Below, piece after piece: positions 1 to 7,674 of a stretch of DNA of 8,898 bases (position 1 is its first letter; every line of letters begins with the position of its first letter). The stretch is taken from positions 1 to 8,898 of the forward strand of contig JAKBXD010000075.1 of assembly GCA_021840785.1 (NCBI GenBank). Direction: 5' to 3'. The notes beneath the pieces were generated by a model, which was not told the origin of the DNA, did no database searches, and saw only the letters and a list, made by a program, of their open reading frames with translations. The position numbers and the translations under genes are program-made. This DNA comes from Pseudomonadota bacterium (GTDB lineage Bacteria > Pseudomonadota > Gammaproteobacteria > Acidithiobacillales > Acidithiobacillaceae).

Positions 1-540
1 AGCGATGATGCCGACGGTAAAGCCCGTGCCTCCATCGTCTGGAGTGCAAAACATGCCCGTGCGCGACACCTGATGGCCCTGGATGACACCCGTTTTCTCC
101 ACGAACTGTACCAGGCCTTTGGGCCGCAACTGGGACATTTCCAACACATCGGACGACGCAGCAGTTATCCGCTCGCGGCCCTGCACAGCAGCCGTTACGT
201 CGGGGAACGCAGCGTGTTGCTGGGAGATACCGCCCACGGCGTCCATCCGCTGGCGGGCCTGGGGGTGAATCTGGGATTTCGTGATGCTGAACAACTGATA
301 AAGGTCATCACCACAGCCCGCCGACATCATGAGGATTGGGGCACAGCCGCCGTACTGCGTCGCTATCAAAGTGCGCGGCGGCCTGATAATCTCGTCACCG
401 TACTGACTTGCGGCGCCCTCAGTCATCTTTTCTCCAACCGCAGCCGCGGTCTCGCCCGGCTGCGCGACTTGGGGATGTTGGGGACGGGGATGATCGCTCC
501 GGTCAAACGTTTTCTCATCCGTCAGGCCATGGGCCTTTAA
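1..540 (+). CDS. Ubiquinone-biosynthesis FAD-dependent hydroxylase (UbiH/UbiF/VisC/COQ6 family), C-terminal part
   Basis: This is the 3' part of a gene that enters from the left edge; the frame is open from base 1 and ends with TAA at 538-540, giving 179 visible residues. The key signature is the second FAD-binding motif of class A flavoprotein monooxygenases, GDTAHGVHPLAG followed by GVNLGFRD (223-285), which contacts the FAD ribityl and pyrophosphate groups. An upstream SIVWS segment is also typical of the family. Members hydroxylate the benzoquinone ring during ubiquinone synthesis, in a membrane-associated Ubi complex. The N-terminal GxGxxG dinucleotide fold lies outside the window, so the regiospecificity (UbiH, UbiF, UbiI, UbiL or UbiM type) cannot be decided. 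The ATG at 73 is internal and should not be taken as the start. The following gene encodes a UbiK-like factor, which supports a ubiquinone role. The family call is firm; the exact paralogue is not. Confidence 0.9.
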   Translation, partial: SDDADGKARASIVWSAKHARARHLMALDDTRFLHELYQAFGPQLGHFQHIGRRSSYPLAALHSSRYVGERSVLLGDTAHGVHPLAGLGVNLGFRDAEQLIKVITTARRHHEDWGTAAVLRRYQSARRPDNLVTVLTCGALSHLFSNRSRGLARLRDLGMLGTGMIAPVKRFLIRQAMGL

Positions 541-551
541 GGAGATTGTAG

Positions 552-815
552 ATGCAACACCGTATTGCTGATGATATCGCCGCCGCCATTGGCGACACCA
601 TCGCCCGTTTAGGGACGGTCAAGGAAGATGTAGACAAGCAGGCGCGCGCCATGCTCTCCAACGCTCTGGATCGTCTGGATCTCGTCACTCGCGATGAATT
701 TGATGTGCAGCAGGAACTGCTCTCCCGCCTCGCCGCGCGGGTCGCCATGTTGGAAGATCGCGTCGACGCCCTGGCACCCAAGGCCACTGTAGACGAAGAC
801 GCCAGCAAGGGCTGA
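552..815 (+). CDS. ubiK: UbiK-type accessory factor (BMFP/YqiC family)
   Basis: This 87-residue acidic protein matches the YqiC/BMFP family. The N-terminal half (about 1-45) is amphipathic helical, with a run of AARAML-like character around RAMLSNALDRLDLVTRDEF. The C-terminal half (about 48-76) is a heptad-like coiled coil (LLSRLAARVAMLEDRVDAL). Known members trimerise through this coiled coil, bind membranes, and in E. coli UbiK supports aerobic ubiquinone synthesis together with UbiJ. The start is an ATG with an AAGGAG ribosome-binding site (539-544) that overlaps the stop of the upstream hydroxylase, so the two genes are almost certainly co-transcribed and probably translationally linked. 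That neighbour strengthens the ubiquinone assignment, because YqiC homologues have also been described simply as membrane-fusogenic proteins. No signal peptide or membrane segment is visible. Confidence 0.88.
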   Translation: MQHRIADDIAAAIGDTIARLGTVKEDVDKQARAMLSNALDRLDLVTRDEFDVQQELLSRLAARVAMLEDRVDALAPKATVDEDASKG

Positions 816-818
816 GCG

Positions 819-2330
819 TTGCCGCTGGCGCTAGTCCATAGCCGCGCCCTTACCGGAGTGCAGGCGGCGGACGTCACCGTGGAATGCGATCTGGGTCCCG
901 GACTGCCTACCTTTGCCGTCGTCGGTCTCGCCGAAACGGCGGTCAAGGAAGCCCGTGACCGGGTGCGCTCGGCTATTCAGAACAGTGGCTTTGAGTTCCC
1001 GGCGCGGCGTATGGTCGTCAATCTGGCCCCCGCCGACCTGCCCAAAGAAGGTGGTCGCTTCGATCTACCCATGGCCATCGGTATTCTCGCCGCCAGCGGA
1101 CAGCTGCCTGCAGCCGCACTGAAACGACTGGAGATGATTGGCGAACTGGCGCTGGACGGCAGCCTGCGTCCGGTAACGGGCACGCTCTCCAGCACCCTGG
1201 CAGCGGGACAAGCCCATCGTGCCATTCTGGTGCCGCAAGGCAATGCCCAGGAAGCCGCTTTTGCTCAAAGCACCCCCGTCTTTGCCTGCGCGAATCTGGC
1301 CGAAGCCGTCGCCCACCTACGCGGCACGGATCGTCTGCCCGAGGTCATCTCCGATGCCGAGGCCCAGGAATCCGCCATTCCCTACCCCGATCTGCGTGAC
1401 GTACACGGTCAGGAAACGGCCAAGCGGGCGCTGATTGTCGCAGCGGTAGGCGGCCATCACCTGCTCCTGTCGGGGCCACCAGGCACCGGCAAAAGCATGC
1501 TGGCGGCGCGACTGCCCGGCCTACTGCCCCCTCTACGCCGCAGCGAGGCGCTGGAAGTGGCAGCCATCCACAGCCTGCAAGGAAACGGCTTTGATATTCG
1601 CCATTGGGGTAGACGCCCGTTCCGTAGCCCCCACCATAGTGCCTCTTCAGCGGCACTGGTGGGCGGGGGTTCGCACCCGCGTCCCGGCGAAATCAGTTTG
1701 GCGCACCACGGTATTCTTTTCCTGGACGAAATGCCCGAGTTCCCCCGCGCGGTATTGGAAGTACTGCGGGAACCGCTGGAGTCCGGAGAAATCCATATCG
1801 CCAGAGCGGCGCGGCGAGCCACTTTTCCGGCCCGTTTTCAGTTGGTCGCGGCAATGAATCCCTGTCCCTGCGGCCATCTCGGTAATCCGCAGCAGATGTG
1901 CCGCTGTACCCCGGCGCAGGTCAGCCAATACCGCAACCGACTCTCTGGCCCACTGCTGGATCGCATCGACATCCAGATGGAAGTGCCCGCCCTGCCGGTA
2001 AGCGCCTTACAAGAGGCGGCACAGGGCGAAAGTTCTGCCTACTGGCGCGAACGCATAGCTCAGGCCGTTGATCGCCAGTGGCAGCGCCAGCAGGGGCGCA
2101 ACGCACAACTTCAGGGCGAACTGCTGGCGCAGTTTTGCGCCCTGGATGCGGTGGGCACCCGCCTGCTCAGCCGCGCCAGCGAAACCCTGCATCTTTCCGC
2201 ACGCGCTTACCATCGCGTGCTGCGTGTTGCCCGCAGTATCGCGGATCTGGAAGGGAGTGATCCGATCAGTAGCCAGCATCTGGCAGAAGCCATCCAGTAT
2301 CGACGTCTGGCACAGACACTGGCACGGTAA
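819..2330 (+). CDS. comM: ComM/YifB family AAA+ ATPase (Mg-chelatase-like)
   Basis: This is a full-length 503-residue protein of the YifB/ComM family. The N-terminal ChlI-like domain (about 1-170) carries the conserved segments GLPTFAVVGLAETAVKEARDRV and NLAPADLPKEGGRFDLP. The AAA+ core follows: Walker A GPPGTGKS at 219-226, Walker B ILFLDE at 299-304, and DRID at 381-384. Four cysteines (349, 351, 361, 363) form a CPCG...CRC knuckle, as in many non-enteric members. A C-terminal Mg-chelatase helical domain ends the protein. In naturally competent bacteria such as Haemophilus and Vibrio, ComM is a helicase that promotes branch migration of incoming DNA during transformation; elsewhere its role is less clear. 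The start is TTG at 819, preceded by AAGGG (807-811), three bases after the ubiK stop. MPLALVHSRA aligns with the usual MSL-type family start, so I accept TTG. Translation from the tight junction implies the same transcript as ubiK. Confidence 0.95.
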   Translation: MPLALVHSRALTGVQAADVTVECDLGPGLPTFAVVGLAETAVKEARDRVRSAIQNSGFEFPARRMVVNLAPADLPKEGGRFDLPMAIGILAASGQLPAAALKRLEMIGELALDGSLRPVTGTLSSTLAAGQAHRAILVPQGNAQEAAFAQSTPVFACANLAEAVAHLRGTDRLPEVISDAEAQESAIPYPDLRDVHGQETAKRALIVAAVGGHHLLLSGPPGTGKSMLAARLPGLLPPLRRSEALEVAAIHSLQGNGFDIRHWGRRPFRSPHHSASSAALVGGGSHPRPGEISLAHHGILFLDEMPEFPRAVLEVLREPLESGEIHIARAARRATFPARFQLVAAMNPCPCGHLGNPQQMCRCTPAQVSQYRNRLSGPLLDRIDIQMEVPALPVSALQEAAQGESSAYWRERIAQAVDRQWQRQQGRNAQLQGELLAQFCALDAVGTRLLSRASETLHLSARAYHRVLRVARSIADLEGSDPISSQHLAEAIQYRRLAQTLAR

Positions 2331-2387
2331 TTTTTATGGATCTGCATGGAACCGCGATGAATTCCCCCCTCTGGGCCTGAGCCCCAT

Positions 2388-2435
2388 CGGCCATACCATA
2401 GCCGCTGCAAGTTGTATCAGCGGCTATGACGGCCG
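2388..2435. terminator. Hairpin between convergent genes, possible bidirectional terminator
   Basis: The 115-bp gap between the comM stop and the end of the opposing Sel1 gene contains no ORF that I can support. It holds a perfect 11-bp inverted repeat, CATAGCCGCTG (2397-2407) and CAGCGGCTATG (2418-2428), with a 10-nt loop. The stem extends after a small internal loop through CGGCC (2388-2392) pairing with GGCCG (2431-2435). A self-complementary GGCCGCGGCC lies at 2431-2440. Its position between converging transcripts suggests termination in both directions. Neither side has a T-tract, so it is not a standard intrinsic terminator; it may instead protect 3' ends or work with Rho. Confidence 0.5.
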
Positions 2436-2445
2436 CGGCCCCGCC

Positions 2446-2889
2446 CTAGTCCTTATGGACAGTCATGTGCTGCCCAAGCGCAGAGCCTGCCGAAGAGGGC
2501 AAAGCCGTCTCCATACGGGCTATGGTCGCCATCTGGGAAAAATACATTGCGGCGCGTTGCGTATTTTTGGCGACGCCCAGGCCCTTTTCATAAACCAGAC
2601 CCAGGTCAAAATCCGCCCGGGCGCATCCGAGGCGAGCCGCCTGACGGTACCAGTGCAAAGTTTGCGGCCAGCCTTTGACGACGGTATGTTCCTGGCGGGT
2701 GATCAGGGGCGAATAGAGGGTGCCGAGGTAGAAGGCGGCCTTGGCATCCCGCGCTGATGCTGCCTGCTGCAACCGCGCCAGCGCAGCTGGGTCCTGTTCG
2801 GCCCGATTGCGCAGAGATTCCAGATCCTGCGCCAGCGCCGCGAAAGGCCACAGGCCGCCAATCAGCATAAATATCACGCATCGAAGCAT
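2446..2889 (-). CDS. Small secreted Sel1-repeat (TPR-like) protein
   Basis: This gene encodes 147 residues. The first 20 form a Sec signal peptide: MLRC, a hydrophobic core (VIFMLIGGLWPFAALA), and a likely cut at ALA|QD. There is no lipobox, so a soluble periplasmic protein is expected. Two Sel1-like repeats follow. The first (about 48-88) reads AAFYLGTLYS...LHWYRQAARLG with an insertion between its helices. The second (about 89-122) reads ADFDLGLVYEKGLGVAKN...AAMYFSQMA and fits the consensus well. The final 25 residues look unstructured. Sel1 proteins are protein-binding scaffolds, and no specific partner can be named here. The ATG is preceded by a strong AGGAGG (complement of 2898-2903, spacing 8). 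The gene lies 24 nt after the prfC stop, so it is probably the last cistron of that operon, although the spacing and strong RBS allow independent translation. Its link to translation termination is unexplained. Confidence 0.75.
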   Translation of the reverse strand: MLRCVIFMLIGGLWPFAALAQDLESLRNRAEQDPAALARLQQAASARDAKAAFYLGTLYSPLITRQEHTVVKGWPQTLHWYRQAARLGCARADFDLGLVYEKGLGVAKNTQRAAMYFSQMATIARMETALPSSAGSALGQHMTVHKD

Positions 2890-2913
2890 GACTTCTTCCT
2901 CCTTCGCTTTGGA

Positions 2914-4533
2914 TCAGCTTCCCGCATGCTCCCGAGTAGCGTGGAACACCACCTGTGGCCAGCGCTCCATAGTAAGATCAAGATTAACGCGGGAAGGCGC
3001 CAGATAGGCAAGACGATTTCCCGCATCTTCGGCGAGCTGTTCTCCATGCTTGCGGGTAAATTCGGCGAGTATTTTGGGATCATCACACTGAATCCAGCGC
3101 GCCGCCTGCACCGCCGCCGGATCAAAAATCGCGTCGACGGCATATTCGGTTTTCAGCCGTTCCGCTACCACATCAAATTGCAGTACGCCCACCGCACCCA
3201 GGATCATATCCCCGCCTTGCAGTGGTTTGAAGACCTGGGTGGCGCCCTCCTCCGCCAGTTGTTGCAGCCCCTTTTGCAGTTGCTTGACCTTGAGGGGGTT
3301 ACGCAGACGCACCCGTCGAAACAGCTCCGGCGCAAAGTAGGGAATTCCGGTGAACTGCAAGGCCTCACCCTGACTGAAACTATCGCCAATCTGAATGCTG
3401 CCATGATTATGCAGGCCGATGATGTCGCCAGCGAAGGCCTCTTCCACCAGTTCCCGCTCCTGGGCGAGAAAAGTGATGGGATTATGCACCTGAATATCCC
3501 GACCCAGGCGCAAATGTTTGATCTTCATGCCCCGCTGAAAGTGCCCGGAACAGACCCGGAGAAAGGCCACCCGATCGCGATGCTGAGGATCCATATTGGC
3601 CTGAATCTTGAACACAAAACCGCTGAAAGCCTCTTCTTCAGGCCGCACCGTCCGCCCCGTGGTGGGACGGGGGCGAGGTGAAGGCGCCCAGTCGATAAGG
3701 GCCCCCAGCAATTCCCGCACCCCGAAGTTATTAATGGCCGAGCCAAAAAACACCGGCGTTTGCTGTCCTTCCAGAAAACCCTCCAGAGAAAAAGGATGGG
3801 AGGCACCACGCAGCAATTCTACCTGTTCCCGCAATTCAGACATCTCTTCGGGAAAGCGCCGGTCCAGCTCCGGGTTATTGATCCCGGCAATCCGCTCCAC
3901 CGTCTGCTCCCGGTTTTCCCCACCAGCGGCGAAAACCAACACCTCATCGCGTAACAGGTGATACACCCCGCGAAAACGCTTACCCATGCCGATGGGCCAG
4001 GTTACCGGCGCACACTGAATACCCAGCACCGACTCCACTTCATCCAGTAATTCGGTGGGATCGCGGCTTTCGCGATCGAATTTGTTCATGAAGGTGATGA
4101 TAGGGGTATCGCGCAAACGGCAGACCTCCAGCAGTTTGATGGTCTGTGCCTCAACGCCATTGCCCCCGTCGATCACCATCAACGCCGAATCCACCGCTGT
4201 CAGTACCCGGTAAGTATCTTCGGAGAAATCCTGATGACCCGGCGTGTCCAGCAAGTTGATGACATGCTCGGCATATTCAAACTGCATCACCGAACTGGCG
4301 ACAGAAATGCCGCGACTCTTTTCAATGGCCATCCAGTCGCTGGTGGCGTGACGATTGCTTTTGCGCGCTTTGACCGTCCCTGCCAACTGAATCGCGCCCC
4401 CGAAGAGCAGGAGTTTTTCGGTAAGCGTCGTCTTACCGGCATCAGGATGGGAGATGATGGCAAAGGTGCGGCGACGCTGAATTGCGTCAACAAACGCGTC
4501 AGCCGGGGCCGCGGCAACAGGGGATAACGACAT
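2914..4533 (-). CDS. prfC: Peptide chain release factor 3 (RF3)
   Basis: This 539-residue translational GTPase is slightly longer than the roughly 529-residue E. coli protein. RF3 uses GTP to recycle RF1/RF2 from the ribosome after peptide release. Visible motifs are G1 SHPDAGKTT (28-36), switch I EKSRGISV (71-78), G3 DTPGH (96-100) and G4 NKFD (150-153). EKSRGIS with the SDW just before it, rather than the EF-G form, marks RF3. A beta-barrel domain II (about 290-390) and the RF3-specific C-terminal domain ([36 protein letters not shown]) are complete. The start ATG at 4531-4533 has AAGG on the complement of 4544-4547, inside the end of rimI, with only 6 nt between the genes. E. coli also keeps rimI and prfC close together. 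No lost catalytic residue is seen. Confidence 0.97.
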   Translation of the reverse strand: MSLSPVAAAPADAFVDAIQRRRTFAIISHPDAGKTTLTEKLLLFGGAIQLAGTVKARKSNRHATSDWMAIEKSRGISVASSVMQFEYAEHVINLLDTPGHQDFSEDTYRVLTAVDSALMVIDGGNGVEAQTIKLLEVCRLRDTPIITFMNKFDRESRDPTELLDEVESVLGIQCAPVTWPIGMGKRFRGVYHLLRDEVLVFAAGGENREQTVERIAGINNPELDRRFPEEMSELREQVELLRGASHPFSLEGFLEGQQTPVFFGSAINNFGVRELLGALIDWAPSPRPRPTTGRTVRPEEEAFSGFVFKIQANMDPQHRDRVAFLRVCSGHFQRGMKIKHLRLGRDIQVHNPITFLAQERELVEEAFAGDIIGLHNHGSIQIGDSFSQGEALQFTGIPYFAPELFRRVRLRNPLKVKQLQKGLQQLAEEGATQVFKPLQGGDMILGAVGVLQFDVVAERLKTEYAVDAIFDPAAVQAARWIQCDDPKILAEFTRKHGEQLAEDAGNRLAYLAPSRVNLDLTMERWPQVVFHATREHAGS

Positions 4534-4539
4534 AAAAGA

Positions 4540-5010
4540 TTAACCTTCTTTGAGTTGATTTACGGACGGCAGGAGCGACAAGGACAAGACCAGCGCATCT
4601 TCCCGACCCTCTTCATTGCGATAATAATTCAAACGCACCCCGATTTCATGGAAACCCTGGGAACGATACAGATCCTGCGCACCGGTATTGGACACCCGCA
4701 CTTCGAGAAAGGCCCTTTGCGCACCCAGTTGGCTGGCCCGACAGAGAAGATGTTGCAGCATGTGTCGCCCGAAACCGCGTCGACGCAAGCTAGGCGCCAC
4801 ACCGAGGTTAAGGACATGCGCCTCGGCCGCACCCGTGGACAAGACCCCAAAGGCCACCAACACACCGGCGTCATCCTCCATAATCCAGGCATCATAGCCC
4901 GCCTGCATGCAATCGCGGAAAATGTTCCGCGTCCAAGGTCCCGGCGAAATATGCGACTCCAGCGCCGCCACCGCATCCAGATCATCGGCCTGCATGGCGC
5001 GCAGATTCAT
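4540..5010 (-). CDS. rimI: Ribosomal protein bS18 N-alpha-acetyltransferase RimI
   Basis: This is a GNAT-family protein of 156 residues when started at the ATG at 5008-5010. RimI acetylates the N-terminal alanine of ribosomal protein bS18 using acetyl-CoA. The acetyl-CoA loop is in VAPSLRRRGFGRHML (71-85). The proposed catalytic pair of RimI, Glu103 (in FLEV) and Tyr115 (in DLYRSQGF), falls at the same numbers as in the enterobacterial enzyme. The C-terminal NYYRNEEGREDALVLSL segment is diagnostic. A longer reading frame reaches 5079, but the short start is preferred: it has GGAGGAG (complement of 5019-5025, spacing 8), matches the known N-terminus, and forms an ATGA overlap with the tsaB stop. 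That overlap implies translational coupling to TsaB. The neighbouring tsaB makes a role in the t6A complex worth remembering, but the residue pattern favours RimI proper. Confidence 0.93.
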   Translation of the reverse strand: MNLRAMQADDLDAVAALESHISPGPWTRNIFRDCMQAGYDAWIMEDDAGVLVAFGVLSTGAAEAHVLNLGVAPSLRRRGFGRHMLQHLLCRASQLGAQRAFLEVRVSNTGAQDLYRSQGFHEIGVRLNYYRNEEGREDALVLSLSLLPSVNQLKEG

Positions 5011-5681
5011 TTTTGTTGCTCCTCCGGCAGAGAAGGACGGATATAGTGCGGCTCCAGCGATATTGGGGAAATGCCGCAATCTCCTGCCTGGTAGCGCACC
5101 TGGGCAAGGCGCAATACGGCCTCGGCCCGCGGCAAACTGTCACCGCTCCAACCGAGTATGCCAGCGCCCTGCCAGCAGGCATGATAGGCTTGCCAGCCAG
5201 TGCCCAACCCCCACCACTGACCAGCAGCAGGCCAATCCACGGCATCGGGTACACAGACTTTTTCCGTACCTTGCAACTGCGGGATCCCCTGCGCATCCTG
5301 ACAGAACACCCCGGCGTAAACTTCACCCATGCGCGCATCAAGCGCCGCCAGCATCTGTGGCTGCGGCACCGTCGCAGCCAGTGCCTGCAAACTGGAGACG
5401 GGGTAGACAGGCAACCCTCGGGCCATGGCCAACGCCTGCGTGGTGCTGACACCGATGCGCACCCCGGTGAAGCCACCCGGACCTACGCCGCAAGCGATGG
5501 CCTCTATATCGGCGAGGGTGATGCCAGCACGATCCAGCACCCGTTTAATCATGGGTAACAACAACTGACTGTGACCATTAGCCGCCACGACAAACTCTTC
5601 CTGCACCCCATCTGCCGTACTGACAGCCACCGAGCAGGCCTCGGTAGCTGTATCCATGGCCAGGAAACGGCGCGCGTCCAT
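5007..5681 (-). CDS. tsaB: tRNA t6A37 threonylcarbamoyltransferase complex subunit TsaB
   Basis: This 224-residue ASKHA-fold protein matches TsaB (YeaZ), the scaffold that pairs with TsaD and TsaE to transfer the threonylcarbamoyl group from the TsaC/TsaC2 product onto A37 of ANN-decoding tRNAs. Visible features are FLAMDTATEACSVAV at the N-terminus, HSQLLLP (37-43), the signature GPGGFTGVRIG (67-77), DARMGEVYAG (115-124), and the C-terminal PHYIRP (211-216). The start is ATG 5679-5681, which overlaps the stop of the upstream helicase by one base (TGATG). Only a weak GGGGA lies upstream, so translation probably relies on reinitiation. An internal ATG (5655-5657) would remove the first beta strand and is unlikely. 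TsaB itself has no catalytic activity in known systems. Lower conservation in the middle region is usual for the family. Confidence 0.95.
   Translation of the reverse strand: MDARRFLAMDTATEACSVAVSTADGVQEEFVVAANGHSQLLLPMIKRVLDRAGITLADIEAIACGVGPGGFTGVRIGVSTTQALAMARGLPVYPVSSLQALAATVPQPQMLAALDARMGEVYAGVFCQDAQGIPQLQGTEKVCVPDAVDWPAAGQWWGLGTGWQAYHACWQGAGILGWSGDSLPRAEAVLRLAQVRYQAGDCGISPISLEPHYIRPSLPEEQQK
5019..5025 (-). promoter_or_regulatory. Ribosome-binding site that fixes the rimI start
   Basis: GGAGGAG on the minus strand (complement of CTCCTCC) sits 8 nt before the ATG at 5008-5010 and within the last codons of tsaB. It decides for the 156-residue RimI over a 179-residue alternative beginning at 5079. 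Confidence 0.8.
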
Positions 5682-7609
5682 CAGGCTTTTCCCCGCCAGA
5701 AGGCCTGGATTGCATCGAGATCGGAAACACGCTGCATGGGCGGCAGACTATCGAGAAATATCCGTCCGTAGCCCTTCGTGCGCAAGCGTGGATCACAGAG
5801 CATGAGCACTCCGCGATCCGCCTCGGAGCGAATCAGCCGCCCAACCCCCTGGCGCAGGGCAATGACCGCCTGCGGAATCTGCAATTCCCGGAAAGGCTCG
5901 CCGCCCGCTGCCTGACACTGCTCCGTGCGGGCCCGCAGAATCGGGTCCGCGGGATTTGCGAAGGGCAACTTGTCGATAATGACACAGGAGAGCGCTTCAC
6001 CCTGCACATCCACTCCCTCCCAGAAACTCGCGGCACCCAACAGTACTGCATTACCCAAACTGCGAAAACGGTCCAGAAGGCGGGGCCGGGGCATGCTCCC
6101 CTGCACCAGGATGGGAAAGGACAACCTCTGGGGCAAGGCCGCCGCCGCTTCTTGTAAGGCGCGGTGACTGGTAAAAAGAAAAAAAGTCCGTCCCCCGCTG
6201 GCTTCAATGATCGGGACCGCCGCTTCCAGACAGGCGTGGGTGTACGTGGGATGATTAGGCTCCGGCATCGCCGGTGGCATATACAGCAAGGACTGCCGGG
6301 CGTAATCAAAAGGTGAGGCGGCGGTAAAGGTGCTTGCACCCGTCAAGCCCAGGGCCCGCTCAGTGCTGGCGAAACTGCCACCGACCCGCAAAGTCGCGCT
6401 GGTCAGAATCACGCTTTCCACCGGCTCCAGCAAATGCCTCTGCAAGGAGGCTGAGACATCCAGCGGGGTGGCATGGAGCTGCACCGTACGTGTCTTCTTT
6501 TCCTGCCAGAACACCATGTTCGGGGTATTGTGCGCCGTAAAAAAATCGACCGTCGCCAGCAAAGCTGCGCCGCGTGCCGCACATTGCTCCAAGCCCTTGC
6601 CACGTGTTGCGGCCGCAGTCAGGGCCTGGCTCAGCTCCGCCACAGCCTGACGCAAACGGGCGAAGGCAACGCTTTGCATTTTATCCGTTTGCAAAGTCCA
6701 AGACCCGCGCTCCTCACCGGGACCCAATGCGGTTCGCCACGCGGTAGTAAGAGTTTCCACCTGTGCCGCCGCCGCCAGCAAGCATTCATCATCCCCCGCT
6801 TCGGTCAGAGTCTCGGTACGGCTGTCCCGGGCCCAGTCCCAGAGCTGATGACTGCTCAGTTGCTGGCCGAAATAACGGCTGGCCAGCTCCAGCACTTGAT
6901 GTGCCTCATCCAGCACCATCGCTTCGACCCGCGGCAATAAGTCCCCCATGCCGTTCGCCTTCAATGCCAGATCGGAGAAGAGCAGGTGATGATTCACCAC
7001 CAAAATATCCGCCTCCTGCGCCTGCCGTCGCGCCTCTATGACGTGACAGCGCCCATACTCTGGGCAATCGCTGCCGAGGCAGTTGTCCCGGGTCGAGGTC
7101 ACCAAGGGCCAGACCGGCGAATCCTCGGGTACCGAAGTCAGTTCGCCAACGTCCCCTTCCCGGGTCTGTCCAGCCCAGTCCGCAACCCGCGCCAAAGGCG
7201 CAGCAAGAGCGGGCGCTACGCCCTCGGCACTGAAGCGTTGCAAACGATGCCGACAGAGATAATTAGCCCGCCCTTTGAGGCGGCTGACCCGCAGCGGCTT
7301 TCCGGTAGTCCGCAGCAGCAACGGAAAATCCTTTTCCAGAATTTGGTCCTGCAAGGCCTTGCTACCCGTAGAAACCAGTACTTTGCGCCCGGAAAGCATG
7401 GCCGGCAGGAGATAAGCGAAAGTTTTGCCCGTCCCTGTCCCCGCCTCGATCAAGGCGACACCGCCGTCGCGCAACGTATGGGCCACCTGCGCGGCCATGG
7501 CCTGTTGCTGCTCCCGTGCCCGGAACTGCGGCAGCACCTGGGCCAACGCCCCCCCTTGCCCCAACAGCACGGACCAGTCCTCTCCCTCCCCGATCACTCC
7601 CGACACCAT
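5681..7609 (-). CDS. yoaA: XPD/DinG-type iron-sulfur DNA helicase, YoaA-like
   Basis: This is a superfamily 2 helicase of 642 residues from the ATG at 7607-7609. Motifs in that numbering are Walker A EAGTGTGKT (55-63), the DEAH box (234-237), and motif VI QGVGRLIR (587-594). Four cysteines between motifs I and II (119, 177, 182, 188) match the 4Fe-4S cluster of DinG, YoaA and XPD; it is needed for 5'-3' unwinding in this group. Length and the lack of an exonuclease domain fit YoaA (about 636 aa) better than DinG (about 716 aa). E. coli YoaA pairs with the clamp-loader subunit chi (HolC) in repair of stalled forks, and yoaA lies next to tsaB there as well. A TTG at 7649-7651 would add 14 residues, but the ATG has GGGAG 5 nt upstream and is favoured. 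This is the first gene of the five-gene operon. A general DinG-family annotation would also be fair. Confidence 0.92.
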   Translation of the reverse strand: MVSGVIGEGEDWSVLLGQGGALAQVLPQFRAREQQQAMAAQVAHTLRDGGVALIEAGTGTGKTFAYLLPAMLSGRKVLVSTGSKALQDQILEKDFPLLLRTTGKPLRVSRLKGRANYLCRHRLQRFSAEGVAPALAAPLARVADWAGQTREGDVGELTSVPEDSPVWPLVTSTRDNCLGSDCPEYGRCHVIEARRQAQEADILVVNHHLLFSDLALKANGMGDLLPRVEAMVLDEAHQVLELASRYFGQQLSSHQLWDWARDSRTETLTEAGDDECLLAAAAQVETLTTAWRTALGPGEERGSWTLQTDKMQSVAFARLRQAVAELSQALTAAATRGKGLEQCAARGAALLATVDFFTAHNTPNMVFWQEKKTRTVQLHATPLDVSASLQRHLLEPVESVILTSATLRVGGSFASTERALGLTGASTFTAASPFDYARQSLLYMPPAMPEPNHPTYTHACLEAAVPIIEASGGRTFFLFTSHRALQEAAAALPQRLSFPILVQGSMPRPRLLDRFRSLGNAVLLGAASFWEGVDVQGEALSCVIIDKLPFANPADPILRARTEQCQAAGGEPFRELQIPQAVIALRQGVGRLIRSEADRGVLMLCDPRLRTKGYGRIFLDSLPPMQRVSDLDAIQAFWRGKA

Positions 7610-7674
7610 TTCCGCTCCCGTTTTATCATCGGTCCTGCTATTTTTACACAATTTCCTGGTAAAGAGGGCATTTC
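7610..7674. promoter_or_regulatory. Short divergent promoter region
   Basis: Only 65 bp separate the helicase start from the divergent gene, so promoters for both directions must lie here or inside coding sequence. On the plus strand an extended -10-like TGCTATTTT (7636-7644) is visible, without a good -35. On the minus strand TTGTGT (7651-7646) and GATAAA (7627-7622) are 18 nt apart, which is weak. No LexA box is seen, although DinG-type helicases are SOS-regulated in some bacteria. AGAGGG (7663-7668) is the plus-strand ribosome-binding site. Confidence 0.35.

Noticed and set aside
2068..2757. Plus-strand open frame of 229 codons across the comM end and the Sel1 gene
   Set aside because: It overlaps the C-terminal domain of ComM out of frame and then runs antisense to the Sel1 gene; its composition is that of a shadow frame.
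2926..3681. Plus-strand open frame of 251 codons opposite prfC
   Set aside because: It is antisense to the conserved RF3 coding region, and there is no recognisable motif or convincing ribosome-binding site.
4540..5079. Longer RimI of 179 residues starting at 5079
   Set aside because: The extra 23 residues overlap tsaB deeply and do not resemble the family. The ATG at 5010 has a strong GGAGGAG and the usual RimI N-terminus.
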